Assembly (NCBI RefSeq): GCF_017876775.1
Contig: NZ_JAGIOP010000002.1
Location: 1,984,001-2,048,000 of the forward strand
Length of the DNA: 64,000 bases
Direction: 5' to 3'
From: Mycolicibacterium lutetiense
GTDB taxonomy: Bacteria; Actinomycetota; Actinomycetes; Mycobacteriales; Mycobacteriaceae
Positions within the stretch are counted from its first letter, which is position 1. The number at the start of each line of letters is the position of its first letter. Shown here piece by piece: positions 48,443 to 57,154 of this stretch. The position numbers were made by a program, and so were the translations under genes. The notes beneath the pieces were generated by a model. The model was not told the origin of the DNA. It was given only the letters and a program-made list of their open reading frames with translations, and did no database searches.

Positions 48443-49567
48443 TCAGTGCCCCTCCAGCAGCAGCGCGGCGTGCAGCAGCTTGTGGTCGAGCGCATGGGCG
48501 GTCAATCCACCCCGGCCGGTCATGGTCTCGGCGGCCACCAGCGCATTGACGATGGCCTCCTCGGTGGCTTCGATCGCCAGGTCGAACAGCCGGGTCATCA
48601 GCTGCGGCGCCACCATGCGCACCCCGATCTCGGGCCGGTTGGCATCGGGGTTCTCATCCCATCCGTACGGCGGAATCCCCCGGTTCCCGGTGGAGAAGGC
48701 CAGCATCATGTCGCCGCTGTACTGCTCACCGGTTCCGCCCACCCGGCCGACGGCCAGGGCGGACCGCTGCGCGAGCCGGGTGCATTGAAGCGGCAGCAGC
48801 GGCGCGTCGGTGGCGACGACGACGATGATCGAGCCGGCTCCGGCCGGGTAGCGCATCGGCAGATCAGGCGTCGGCACCAGTTCGGGGCCCACCATCTCGC
48901 CGACCGGCACGCCGTTGACCCGAAGACGTTCCCGCCGACCTTGATTCGCCTGCACCAGCACGCCGACGGTGTACTGCCCGGCCACCGTGTCGGTCACCCG
49001 CGAGGCGGTGCCGATGCCGCCTTTGAAGCCGTGGCAGATCATTCCCGTCCCGCCACCGACATTGCCCTCACCGACCGGCCCATCGGTGGCATCGTCGAGT
49101 GCGGCGAACACGTGCTCGGCCTGGACGTGATAGCCGTTGCTGTCGTTGAGCAGCCCGTCGTAGGTCTCCCCGACCACCGGCAGAGACCAGTACAACCCCT
49201 CGCCGCGGGCCTGCACCTGCGCCTCGACCAGGGCATCGCGAACGACACCGACGCTGTGGGTGTTGGTGAGCCCGATAGGCGTGGTGAGCTCGCCGGATTC
49301 GCGGATCCATTCCAGGCCGGTGAGCTCGCCGTTGCCATTGAGTCGGTGTGCGCCGGCGAAGACCGGTTCGGTGAAGATCCCCGGGTGCGGGACCACGACC
49401 GTGACACCCGTGTTGACCGGGTTGGGGCCGGACCGCTGGACCGTGTGGTGGCCGACGGACACTCCGGCCACATCGGTGATGGCATTCTTCGGACCGGTCG
49501 GATGTTCACCGATGACGACGCCGATGTCGCGGGCTCGGGGGCGTGGACGCGAGGAGCACTCGGGCAC
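48443..49567 (-). CDS. P1-family (DmpA-like) self-processing aminopeptidase
   Basis: A 374-residue Ntn-type hydrolase of family S58. It has AITDVAGVSVGHHTV, GLTNTHSVGVVRDALVE and the autocleavage block GNVGGGTGMICHGFKGG with following IGTASR. Cleavage is expected before the Thr of GGGTGM (Ser in the DmpA prototype), making alpha and beta chains. GTG 49567 is preferred because GGGGGA lies 5 nt upstream; TTG 49603 would add 12 residues. Characterised relatives cleave N-terminal D- or L-amino acids or beta-amino acids from peptides. Divergent from a TetR gene. Confidence 0.9.
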   Translation of the reverse strand: MPECSSRPRPRARDIGVVIGEHPTGPKNAITDVAGVSVGHHTVQRSGPNPVNTGVTVVVPHPGIFTEPVFAGAHRLNGNGELTGLEWIRESGELTTPIGLTNTHSVGVVRDALVEAQVQARGEGLYWSLPVVGETYDGLLNDSNGYHVQAEHVFAALDDATDGPVGEGNVGGGTGMICHGFKGGIGTASRVTDTVAGQYTVGVLVQANQGRRERLRVNGVPVGEMVGPELVPTPDLPMRYPAGAGSIIVVVATDAPLLPLQCTRLAQRSALAVGRVGGTGEQYSGDMMLAFSTGNRGIPPYGWDENPDANRPEIGVRMVAPQLMTRLFDLAIEATEEAIVNALVAAETMTGRGGLTAHALDHKLLHAALLLEGH

Positions 49568-49592
49568 GCTTCCCCCGGAAGGTGGTGGCAAA

Positions 49593-49617
49593 ATTGTTTT
49601 CAAGATTGGAAAATAAT
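49593..49617. promoter_or_regulatory. AT-rich imperfect dyad, probable TetR operator
   Basis: The 25-bp segment has outer symmetry ATTnTTTTC and GAAAAnAAT around a short centre, in an otherwise GC-rich genome. It lies between the divergent peptidase and TetR genes and overlaps the upstream TTG alternative start of the peptidase, which argues against that start. Likely autoregulatory site of the TetR protein. Confidence 0.55.
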
Positions 49618-49674
49618 GGCTGCCGACGCCGCTCGATGCAACCGAACCGGCGAAAACCGGTAAGGATGTGACCC

Positions 49675-50286
49675 GTGGGACGGCCGAATCGACAAGCTCA
49701 ACGACGCGAGGAGATCCTCGACGCTGCGATCACTCTGATCGAACGCAAGGATCTGACCGGCCTCCGGATCGCGGACGTGGCCGCTGAGCTCAAGGTGACC
49801 CCCAACGCGGTGCGGTACTACTTCCGGGAGATGGACCAACTGCTCTCGGCACTCGCGCAGCGCTCCGACCGCAAGTTCTACGACGATCGGCTCGCCGTGG
49901 TGCAGCGCACCGCCGATGCCCGCGATCAGATCGCTTTCATGATCGCCGCCGGCCTACCGTCGGGACCGGAGGACGCCGAGTGGCGGGCGATCCTGCGGGC
50001 TGTCCTGGCGGCCGGGTTCGTGCTCGATCAACGCCCCGACGTCCAGCACATCTATCACCGCCAGGTCGATCTCTACGCCCAGATTCTCGAATCTGGATCT
50101 GCGGCAGGCACATTCACGCTGACAGCGCCCGCCCGAGATATCGCGATGCCCCTGATGGCGATGGAGGACTATCTCGGATACCGCATCGTGGCACGAGATC
50201 CCGACCTCGACCGGGCCACCGCGCTGCGGCTGATGCGGGGCTATGCCGAACTCGCGACGGGGGCGCAGCTTCCGGTGACGGTGTGA
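49675..50286 (+). CDS. TetR-family transcriptional regulator
   Basis: A 203-residue regulator with helix-turn-helix ILDAAITLIERKDLTGLRIA and the NAVRYYFREMDQLLSALAQR recognition part. It begins at GTG 49675 with no strong ribosome site. Its stop overlaps the EamA exporter start by 4 bp (GTGA), so regulator and transporter are one transcript; it probably also represses the divergent peptidase through the dyad at 49593-49617. The ligand may be the transported compound. Confidence 0.92.
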   Translation: MGRPNRQAQRREEILDAAITLIERKDLTGLRIADVAAELKVTPNAVRYYFREMDQLLSALAQRSDRKFYDDRLAVVQRTADARDQIAFMIAAGLPSGPEDAEWRAILRAVLAAGFVLDQRPDVQHIYHRQVDLYAQILESGSAAGTFTLTAPARDIAMPLMAMEDYLGYRIVARDPDLDRATALRLMRGYAELATGAQLPVTV

Positions 50287-51152
50287 CCACCCGCGCCCCG
50301 CTCGGGGCAACGCTGCTGGTGGTGATCGCCGCGGTCAGCCAGGAGGTGGGCGCGGCGTTCGCGGTCGGCCTGTTCGCCGCGGTCGGGACAGTGGGAGCGT
50401 TGTTCGCCCGGTTCGCGGTGGCGGGGGTCATCCTGTGTGCGGCGGTACGTCCGACCGTTCGGGGCCTGACGAGACAGGCCTGGGGTGCGGCGATCGCCCT
50501 GACCGCGACGCTGGCCACGATGAACTTCTGCTTCTACCTGGCCATCGCGCGGATCCCACTGGGAATCGCGGTGACCATCGAAGCCCTGGGTCCACTGATC
50601 CTCTCGGTGGTGACCGGTCAGAGCCGGGCCGCATGGTTGTGGGCGGTGCTGGCCCTCGCCGGCGTCGCATCGCTGGGCCTGCCGCACGCCGGGGGCGGGC
50701 ATTTCGAGGCCACGGGATTCGCTTTCGCGGCCGCGGCGGGGGTGGCCTGGGCCGGCTACATCCTGGCGTCTGCACGTACCGCCGTGGAGTTCCGTCGCGT
50801 CGACGGCCTGGCACTTGCCACCGCCATGGGCGCACTTGTCGTCGCCCCGTTTGCGGTCGCCTCGGCGCACCTGCAGGCACTGGACTGGCGCGTCCTCGGG
50901 ATTGGCGCCGCGGTGGGGGTGTTGTCGTCGGTGATCCCGTACTCGCTGGAGCTGATCTCCCTGCGCCGGCTGCCGCCCGCCACATTTGCCGTGCTGACCT
51001 GCCTGTCACCGGTCGCCGCCGCGCTTGCCGGGCTCGTGGTACTCGGTCAGCAGATCGGAGTTCTCGGCTACCTCGGTGTCGCCCTGGTCACGGTCGCCGG
51101 CATCGGCGCGGTGCGATCGGCCCGCTCCGGCCGGGCCGAACCCCTCGGCTGA
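50283..51152 (+). CDS. EamA/RhtA-like membrane exporter
   Basis: A 289-residue protein with about ten transmembrane helices in two EamA halves (LLVVIAAVSQEVGAAFAVGLF; FAFAAAAGVAWAGYILASAR). The pattern resembles RhtA-type amino-acid/threonine exporters. The GTG start overlaps the TetR stop. Substrate unknown; co-expression with TetR suggests inducible efflux. Transcription ends at the bidirectional hairpin just downstream. Confidence 0.9.
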   Translation: MTTRAPLGATLLVVIAAVSQEVGAAFAVGLFAAVGTVGALFARFAVAGVILCAAVRPTVRGLTRQAWGAAIALTATLATMNFCFYLAIARIPLGIAVTIEALGPLILSVVTGQSRAAWLWAVLALAGVASLGLPHAGGGHFEATGFAFAAAAGVAWAGYILASARTAVEFRRVDGLALATAMGALVVAPFAVASAHLQALDWRVLGIGAAVGVLSSVIPYSLELISLRRLPPATFAVLTCLSPVAAALAGLVVLGQQIGVLGYLGVALVTVAGIGAVRSARSGRAEPLG

Positions 51153-51165
51153 CGAGCATGAACAG

Positions 51166-51209
51166 ACGCGCAGGTACCCCCGGGGTGAACATTTGGGGTA
51201 CCCGCGCGT
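51166..51209. terminator. Bidirectional hairpin between converging genes
   Basis: Arms 51166-51180 and 51195-51209 (ACGCGC-A-GGTACCCC with GGGGTACC-C-GCGCGT) pair over 14 bp with one mismatch and a 14-nt loop. It lies between the EamA gene (plus) and the exported-protein gene (minus), 13 bp from each. No T-tract follows on either side, so efficiency is unsure. Confidence 0.65.
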
Positions 51210-51221
51210 CAGCTCACCGGT

Positions 51222-52409
51222 TTAGTCGGCGTCGCCCTTGCCGGTCGAACCGGTGCCGCTGTCGTGGGATCCCGACGCCGCCTTCTTCTCAGGCTTGGCG
51301 AACGCCTTCTTGATCCCCTCATCGACCTTCTTGACGGTCGACGAGATCGTGTCTCTCACATCGGAAGCCACCTTGGCCGACCGATCAGACCCGGCCCGGT
51401 CGATCCCGCTCTTGCCCGGAACCGCGATGAGGCTCTGCCGGACAAGGGGTTTCGTGGTCTTCTTGACTTGTTCCGTCTCGCCCGACGGTTCCGTCGTCGA
51501 CGGCTCGGGTTCGGGCGCGTCAACCGCCGATACGGGGGTTGCGTCGGTGTCCGTCGTGGCCGGCAATTCCTTGGCCGGTGCTGCCGCCGGCAGCGACAAC
51601 GTCACAGCATCCGTAACCGCCGGTGTGCCGGACCGCTCCGCAGTCGCAGGTGCGGGCGGAGGCGGGTTGAGGATGTTACGGACCCTGACACGGCTGCGAT
51701 CGAGGTGCACCCTTACCCCGCCGGCAATACTCAGCACTGCGTCGGCGGTATTGGCGATGCCGTGCTGGACGGCGTTGACCGCCCGCCCGGCATCACCTGC
51801 CGGAATCGCGACTGCGAGCTCATCGAGGGCGCCAGCTACCGCGTTCACCACAGTGAACACTCTCATTGCCTGCCCCATGGTGATCGACCAACTTACCCCC
51901 ATGGCTTCGCTCACCAATTGCCCCGCGACGACGAACTGTTGCCGCACATAGGCCGGGATAGCCGGCCACTGCTGGATCAGCTGGAAGATCGGCCCACTGA
52001 AGACGGGGGTGAACTCGCCGACCGCGCCGGTGAAGTCACCCGTGGCAGCCCTTTGGGCCGCTCTGCCCATGGCGGCCGGAAAATTGGCTGCCACGGTGGA
52101 GACCTGCTGACCGACCACTGTCGCGACCCCGCCCAGGAGTTGACCATCCGACATCGCCTTCCCGATCAACCCGTTGACGATCGGGAAGGGATTGTCGATC
52201 TGCGCCTGAATGGCCTGCTGAACAAGCGTGTCCACCCGCTCGAAGACCGGGCTGAACACGGCGATCGGATCGTCAATGGCCGTGCCACTGAGTTGCACTG
52301 CGTGGGTCTGGATTTCGGGCGGCGGGGCAGTCACCGGGGTGACTGCGATGACACCGGCGCCGACCAGGGCGACGCCGGCGGTCATATACGGCCGTAGAGC
52401 GAGTCTCAC
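51222..52409 (-). CDS. Mycobacterial exported/surface protein of unknown function
   Basis: A 395-residue protein. It opens with the signal-like MRLALRPYMTAGVALVGAGV and IAVTPVTAPPPEIQ, seen in a multi-gene mycobacterial family. The middle region (about 45-235) is amphipathic and Val/Ala-rich (LVQQAIQAQIDNPFPIVNGL; QWPAIPAYVRQQFVVAGQL). The C-terminal 160 residues are Pro/Thr/Ser-rich and end in a charged Lys/Asp segment (STVKKVDEGIKKAFAKPEKK), probably disordered. No enzyme motif is seen. Monocistronic, with its own promoter in 52410-52527 and the hairpin downstream. Confidence 0.8.
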   Translation of the reverse strand: MRLALRPYMTAGVALVGAGVIAVTPVTAPPPEIQTHAVQLSGTAIDDPIAVFSPVFERVDTLVQQAIQAQIDNPFPIVNGLIGKAMSDGQLLGGVATVVGQQVSTVAANFPAAMGRAAQRAATGDFTGAVGEFTPVFSGPIFQLIQQWPAIPAYVRQQFVVAGQLVSEAMGVSWSITMGQAMRVFTVVNAVAGALDELAVAIPAGDAGRAVNAVQHGIANTADAVLSIAGGVRVHLDRSRVRVRNILNPPPPAPATAERSGTPAVTDAVTLSLPAAAPAKELPATTDTDATPVSAVDAPEPEPSTTEPSGETEQVKKTTKPLVRQSLIAVPGKSGIDRAGSDRSAKVASDVRDTISSTVKKVDEGIKKAFAKPEKKAASGSHDSGTGSTGKGDAD

Positions 52410-52527
52410 TCGTTCTCCTTCTGTGCTACGAGGCGCCAGCAGCCGCTGGCCGCGTGACCGTAACTGAGAAGTAGCTGAGACACATTCGCATTCTGTGCGG
52501 GGTTCGAATTATTGACCGCGACGCCGT

Positions 52528-53289
52528 CTACAGCGCAGATCTGGCGACGAACCGACGAGATAACGGCCAGGCAATCGCGAGGTTGTATGCCAATCCGCCG
52601 ACGAGATACGGCCACCAGGTGCCATGCGCGCTGGCGACCCAGAACGCCTTGGCAGCCCAATACGGCGGCAGCACTCCGAAGGCCAGGTTCCACGGCGAGT
52701 CGATGAACCACGGCAGGCACGGCAGGCCGGCGATCAGCATGCCCAACGCACGCAGCATCGCGATGCCCTGAATCTTGTTGCCCGCCAGGTTGACAATCAG
52801 TAGCTGCGTCACCACGGCCGACAGTCCGGCGACCAACCCGATCGGGAGGAGTGCCCCGGTCAGCCCCGGCTCCAGGATGCCACTGAACGACAATGTCGCG
52901 ATCACATAGACCGTGGTCACCACCATGACTGTGCCCGCTCGATAGGCGAAGAACGTCGACATCGGTACCGGCGTCACGCGCAGTGCCGCCATCGTGCCGG
53001 CGTCGACCTCGTCGAGCATCAGGAACGCACCAAGTCCCCCGGCGATGATGATGCTGGTCAGTAGGAGAAACGCGGTGAGCACCAGTGGGTAATACGGCAC
53101 GAGGTCGAAGTCGTAACGCTGCGCCAGCATCTCAGCGACCTTGGGCGTCAGGAGAGCCACGCCACTGGTCCAGATCACGGGTGCGAACACCACCATCACC
53201 AGCAACGGATCACGGTAGGTGCCACGAATATCGTTGCGGCCGAACGCAGCCAGGGCTCGGCCGGTGGCGGAACTCAGTACTGCGGTCAC
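52528..53289 (-). CDS. ABC-2 type transporter permease 1
   Basis: A 253-residue membrane protein starting at GTG 53289, overlapping the preceding permease stop by 4 bp. About six hydrophobic helices (VVFAPVIWTSGVALLTP; LVLTAFLLLTSIIIAGGLGAFLM) and the ABC-2 pattern LMLDEVDAGTMAALRVTPVP between the second and third helices. It pairs with the next permease and the ATPase as an exporter, possibly of a drug or lipid. Last gene of the three-gene unit. Confidence 0.85.
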   Translation of the reverse strand: MTAVLSSATGRALAAFGRNDIRGTYRDPLLVMVVFAPVIWTSGVALLTPKVAEMLAQRYDFDLVPYYPLVLTAFLLLTSIIIAGGLGAFLMLDEVDAGTMAALRVTPVPMSTFFAYRAGTVMVVTTVYVIATLSFSGILEPGLTGALLPIGLVAGLSAVVTQLLIVNLAGNKIQGIAMLRALGMLIAGLPCLPWFIDSPWNLAFGVLPPYWAAKAFWVASAHGTWWPYLVGGLAYNLAIAWPLSRRFVARSAL

Positions 53290-53999
53290 AGCACACCCGA
53301 CCTTTCGACCACATAGCGTCCGAACAGCACGTGAGCGGACCGCCACAGAACGACCAGCGACAGCACGGGATACAGCACCGCATAGAGCAGCTGCCAGTTC
53401 GTCAACGCCGTCTGATCGAACGCCACACCCAAGAGCAGCAGCGGACCCTGGGTGGGCACGACGTACAACACCGGGTTCGGCCAGAGCCCCGAGTAGTAGA
53501 TCAGTGGCGGCACCAGCATGACCGCAAGCGGGATGGTGGCGGCCAGAAACCAGTCGGTGACCGAGGCGAACGGTAGCGACGTGATGAACCCGACCAGCAG
53601 CATCAGCAGAGTGCCGAGCAGGACCCCGAGGACCAGCGGCACCGGATGGTAGCTGAATCCGTCGGCGATGGTTGATATCACGATTGCCACGAACAACGAG
53701 ATCGACAACAACACAAAGAGTTTGGCTGTCAAGTACTCCCAGAACCGCAACGGGGTGGAGATGACGGCGCCGAGCGTCCGCTCCTGTTTCTCGAAGAACA
53801 CCGAGCCGCCGATGAAAAAGAAGCCGATGATCGCGATGTCACCGACGAGCACGTACGGTTCGGCGACCGGGCGCAGGTCGCGCGGCATCGGCAGCAGTAC
53901 CGCCAGCCAGATGAGACCGGAGAACACACCCGCGTGCAGGAACTTCTGCCGGGTCGCCACGGTCAGTTCGAGCCTCATCGCGGTGAGCAACCGGCTCAT
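53286..53999 (-). CDS. ABC-2 type transporter permease 2
   Basis: A 237-residue permease with about six helices (FVAIVISTIADGFSYHPVPLV; LGVLLGTLLMLLVGFITSLP) and the ABC-2 coupling stretch FEKQERTLGAVISTPLRFWE. ATG 53999 overlaps the ATPase stop by 4 bp and its own stop overlaps permease 1, so all three subunits are translationally coupled. The two permeases would form a heterodimer. Confidence 0.88.
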   Translation of the reverse strand: MSRLLTAMRLELTVATRQKFLHAGVFSGLIWLAVLLPMPRDLRPVAEPYVLVGDIAIIGFFFIGGSVFFEKQERTLGAVISTPLRFWEYLTAKLFVLLSISLFVAIVISTIADGFSYHPVPLVLGVLLGTLLMLLVGFITSLPFASVTDWFLAATIPLAVMLVPPLIYYSGLWPNPVLYVVPTQGPLLLLGVAFDQTALTNWQLLYAVLYPVLSLVVLWRSAHVLFGRYVVERSGVL

Positions 54000-54868
54000 G
54001 ACAGCCGTCGCCCAGTGACCTCGACGAAGACGTCGTTGAGACTCGCTTCGCGACTGTGGATCGTCTCGACGTGGTGATTGCGCAGAATCGCATGGAAATC
54101 CGTATTGTCGGCCAGGCCGTCCATCCCGTACTCGGCGGTGGCCAGCCCGTCGGGGGCGCGGTACTGCAACCGGACGCGGCGTTGGCTACGGGCGATCTTG
54201 AGTTCGGCCGGGGTATCCAGCGCCACGATGGCACCGTCGACGACGAAAGCCACCCGGTCGCACAGTTCATCGGCGGTGGACATGTCGTGGGTGGTGAGGA
54301 AGATCGTGCGGCCCCGAGCCTTCAGGTCCAGGATGATGCGCTTCACCTTGCCGGCCGTGACGGGATCGAGCCCCGAGGTGGGTTCGTCGAGGAACAGCAG
54401 CTCGGGGTTGTTGATCAGCGACCGCGCGAACGTCAGCCGCATCTGCATTCCCTTGGAGTACTGGGCAACTCGGGTGTTGGCGGCGTCACCCAGATCGACC
54501 GCCTCGAGCAGTTCCATCGGGTCGGCCGTCGGCCCGTCGTACAGGGAGCCGAAGAACCGGAGGTTCTCCAGGCCGGTGAGTTTGTGATAGTGGTTGGGAA
54601 GTTCGAAGGACACGCCGACGCGTTGGTAGTAGTCCGGTCCCCAGTCCACGGGGTCGCGGCCCCACACCGTGGCCTGGCCGCCGTGCCCGCGCAGCAGACC
54701 GATGAGTAGCTTCTGCGTGGTGGATTTCCCGGCACCGCTGGGCCCGAGGAAACCGAAGATCTCCCCGGGCGCGACGCTGAAATCCATACCGCGCACGGCC
54801 GGTTCGGTCGCCTTGGGATAGGTGAACGTCAGCCCTCGGACGTCGATGACATCGGTCGCAGTAAGCAT
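53996..54868 (-). CDS. ABC transporter ATP-binding protein
   Basis: A 290-residue nucleotide-binding subunit starting at ATG 54868 (MLTATDVIDVRGL). Walker A is GFLGPSGAGKST, the signature YSKGMQMRLTFARSL (a C-loop variant), Walker B LLFLDEPTSGLDP and the switch His in LTTHDMSTADEL. The last 70 residues are the DrrA-type C-terminal extension (NHHVETIHSREASLNDVFVE). First gene of the exporter unit and divergent from a MarR/GbsR-like regulator, which probably controls it. Confidence 0.93.
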   Translation of the reverse strand: MLTATDVIDVRGLTFTYPKATEPAVRGMDFSVAPGEIFGFLGPSGAGKSTTQKLLIGLLRGHGGQATVWGRDPVDWGPDYYQRVGVSFELPNHYHKLTGLENLRFFGSLYDGPTADPMELLEAVDLGDAANTRVAQYSKGMQMRLTFARSLINNPELLFLDEPTSGLDPVTAGKVKRIILDLKARGRTIFLTTHDMSTADELCDRVAFVVDGAIVALDTPAELKIARSQRRVRLQYRAPDGLATAEYGMDGLADNTDFHAILRNHHVETIHSREASLNDVFVEVTGRRLS

Positions 54869-54982
54869 CAGTGCCCTTCGATGCAGGAGGAAACATTTCC
54901 ACTCCACGCTTTCCAGAGTGTCCACGACTGTACTAAACTTTCAGAAATTATTGAAGACTATTCTTGGCGAAGAGGATTCGCG

Positions 54983-55459
54983 GTGCCGAAGTCCACAGAC
55001 CTACAGCACGGAGCCGAGCAGCTGGCTTTGGTGCTCAGCAGACACGGCATGCAGCGGATGCCCGCGCGCGTGCTCGCCACCCTGCTGTTCTCCGAACAAT
55101 CCAGCGTCACGATGGCCGAGTTGGCCGAAACCCTGCAGGCCAGCGCCGGGTCGATCTCGGGGTCCCTGAAGATGCTGACGTCGGTCGGCCTGGCCGAGCG
55201 GGTTCCCGCCCCGGCCAGCCGACGCGACCACTTCCGGTTACGTGACGACGCGTGGGCGGTCCTGTTCACCAGCCAGAACGAGACGATCGCGGCCATGCAA
55301 GCCGCCGCCGACGCCGGCATCACGGACACCGGCGGCAACGGCCCGGCTTACCACCGCCTGACCCAGATGCGCGACTTCTACGCATTTCTGATGGCCGAGA
55401 TCCCCACCCTGCTGGATCGCTGGCAGCAACAGAAGGCTCAGGGCAGCAATCCGACCTGA
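54983..55459 (+). CDS. MarR/GbsR-family transcriptional regulator
   Basis: GTG 54983, after GAGGA with 7-nt spacing, gives 158 residues. The winged-helix core reads MPARVLATLLFSEQSSVTMA, ELAETLQASAGSISGSLKML and TSVGLAERVPAPASRRDHF, a GbsR-like arrangement common in actinobacteria beside ABC exporters. The C-terminal helices likely dimerise. It is divergent from the ABC-2 exporter; the 114-bp spacer is AT-rich with a partial dyad near 54940-54962 and may hold the operator. Confidence 0.9.
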   Translation: MPKSTDLQHGAEQLALVLSRHGMQRMPARVLATLLFSEQSSVTMAELAETLQASAGSISGSLKMLTSVGLAERVPAPASRRDHFRLRDDAWAVLFTSQNETIAAMQAAADAGITDTGGNGPAYHRLTQMRDFYAFLMAEIPTLLDRWQQQKAQGSNPT

Positions 55460-55619
55460 CGGTAGACAGCCCGGAGATACCGCCGCATCTCGTCGGTGTC
55501 ACCCGCGAAAAAGGCCACTTCCGAACCCCTTGCCAAAGACTCCGGCCAATTACTAGGATATGCAAGTATCTCGGGCGCTTCCGGGGCCTCGCCACGCGCA
55601 TATCTCTTGGATGGATGTC

Positions 55620-57140
55620 ATGACCACACAAATTCAGCACTACATCGACGGCCAGCGCACCAACGCCGGATCGACCCGCACAGCCGACGTGCTCTACCCC
55701 AGCACCGGTGAGGTGCAGGCGCAGGTGCTGTTGGCCTCGGCCGCCGACGTCGACGCCGCGGTCGCCTCGGCCGTCAAAGCCCAGAAGGAATGGGCCGCCT
55801 GGAACCCGCAGCGCCGCTCCCGCGTCCTGATGAAGTTCATCGAGCTGGTCAACGCCAATGCCGATGAGCTCGCCGAGTTGCTCTCCAAGGAGCACGGCAA
55901 GACCGTCCCCGACTCGCTCGGCGACATCCAGCGCGGCATCGAGGTCATCGAGTTCGCCGTCGGCATCCCGCACCTGATGAAGGGCGAGTTCACCGAGGGC
56001 GCGGGCACCGGCATCGACGTCTACTCGATCCGCCAGCCACTGGGGGTGGTCGCCGGAATCACCCCGTTCAACTTCCCGGCGATGATCCCGCTGTGGAAGG
56101 CCGGTCCGGCACTCGCGTGCGGTAACGCCCTGATTCTCAAGCCTTCCGAGCGGGATCCTTCGGTTCCGCTGCGGCTGGCCGAATTGTTCACCGAGGCCGG
56201 CCTGCCGCCGGGCGTACTGCAGGTGGTGCAGGGCGACAAGGAAGCCGTCGACGCCATCATCGAGCACCCTGACATCAAGGCCATCGGCTTCGTCGGATCC
56301 TCGGACATCGCGCAGTACATCTACTCCGGTGCGGCCGCCCACGGTAAGCGCGCCCAGTGCTTCGGTGGCGCCAAGAACCACATGGTGGTGCTGCCCGACG
56401 CCGACCTTGATCAGGCCGTCGACGCGCTGATCGGCGCCGGCTACGGCAGTGCCGGCGAGCGCTGCATGGCGATCAGTGTCGCTGTCCCGGTGGGCGAGGA
56501 GACAGCGAACCGGTTGCGCAACAAGCTCGTCGAGCGGATCAACCAGCTGCGGGTCGGGCACAGCCTGGACCCCAAGGCCGACTACGGCCCACTGGTCACC
56601 GGTGCCGCCCTCGAGCGGGTCCGCGACTACATCGGCCAGGGCGTCGAGTCCGGGGCCGAGCTGGTGGTCGACGGTCGCGAGCGGGCGAGCGACGATCTGG
56701 CCTTCGGCGATCACGATCTATCCAAGGGCTACTTCATCGGCCCCACCCTGTTCGACAACGTCACCACCGACATGTCGATCTACACCGACGAGATCTTCGG
56801 ACCGGTGCTGTGCATCGTGCGTGCGCACGACTACGAAGAAGCCCTGCGGCTGCCCTCGGAGCATGAGTACGGCAACGGCGTGGCGGTGTTCACCCGTGAC
56901 GGCGACGCTGCCCGCGACTTCGTCTCGCGGGTGCAGGTCGGCATGGTGGGGGTCAACGTGCCGATCCCGGTTCCGGTGTCCTACCACAGCTTCGGCGGCT
57001 GGAAGCGGTCCGGCTTCGGCGATCTGAACCAGTACGGGACCGCGTCGATCCAGTTCTACACCAAGGTCAAGACCGTGACCGAGCGCTGGCCGTCGGGCAT
57101 CAAGGATGGCGCCGAGTTCGTCATCCCGACCTTCAAGTAG
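55620..57140 (+). CDS. mmsA: Methylmalonate-semialdehyde dehydrogenase (acylating)
   Basis: MmsA converts methylmalonate semialdehyde to propionyl-CoA with NAD and CoA, the last specific step of valine and thymine breakdown. The 506-residue protein starts at ATG 55620. It has GVVAGITPFNFPAMIPLWKA, KAIGFVGSSDIAQYIY, and the catalytic Cys in GSAGERCMAIS without the usual general-base Glu (FGGAKNHMVV instead of LELGG), as expected for the CoA-acylating subfamily. First gene of the valine unit with the acyl-CoA dehydrogenase and mmsB. Confidence 0.95.
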   Translation: MTTQIQHYIDGQRTNAGSTRTADVLYPSTGEVQAQVLLASAADVDAAVASAVKAQKEWAAWNPQRRSRVLMKFIELVNANADELAELLSKEHGKTVPDSLGDIQRGIEVIEFAVGIPHLMKGEFTEGAGTGIDVYSIRQPLGVVAGITPFNFPAMIPLWKAGPALACGNALILKPSERDPSVPLRLAELFTEAGLPPGVLQVVQGDKEAVDAIIEHPDIKAIGFVGSSDIAQYIYSGAAAHGKRAQCFGGAKNHMVVLPDADLDQAVDALIGAGYGSAGERCMAISVAVPVGEETANRLRNKLVERINQLRVGHSLDPKADYGPLVTGAALERVRDYIGQGVESGAELVVDGRERASDDLAFGDHDLSKGYFIGPTLFDNVTTDMSIYTDEIFGPVLCIVRAHDYEEALRLPSEHEYGNGVAVFTRDGDAARDFVSRVQVGMVGVNVPIPVPVSYHSFGGWKRSGFGDLNQYGTASIQFYTKVKTVTERWPSGIKDGAEFVIPTFK

Positions 57141-57154
57141 GGACGTTCACCACC

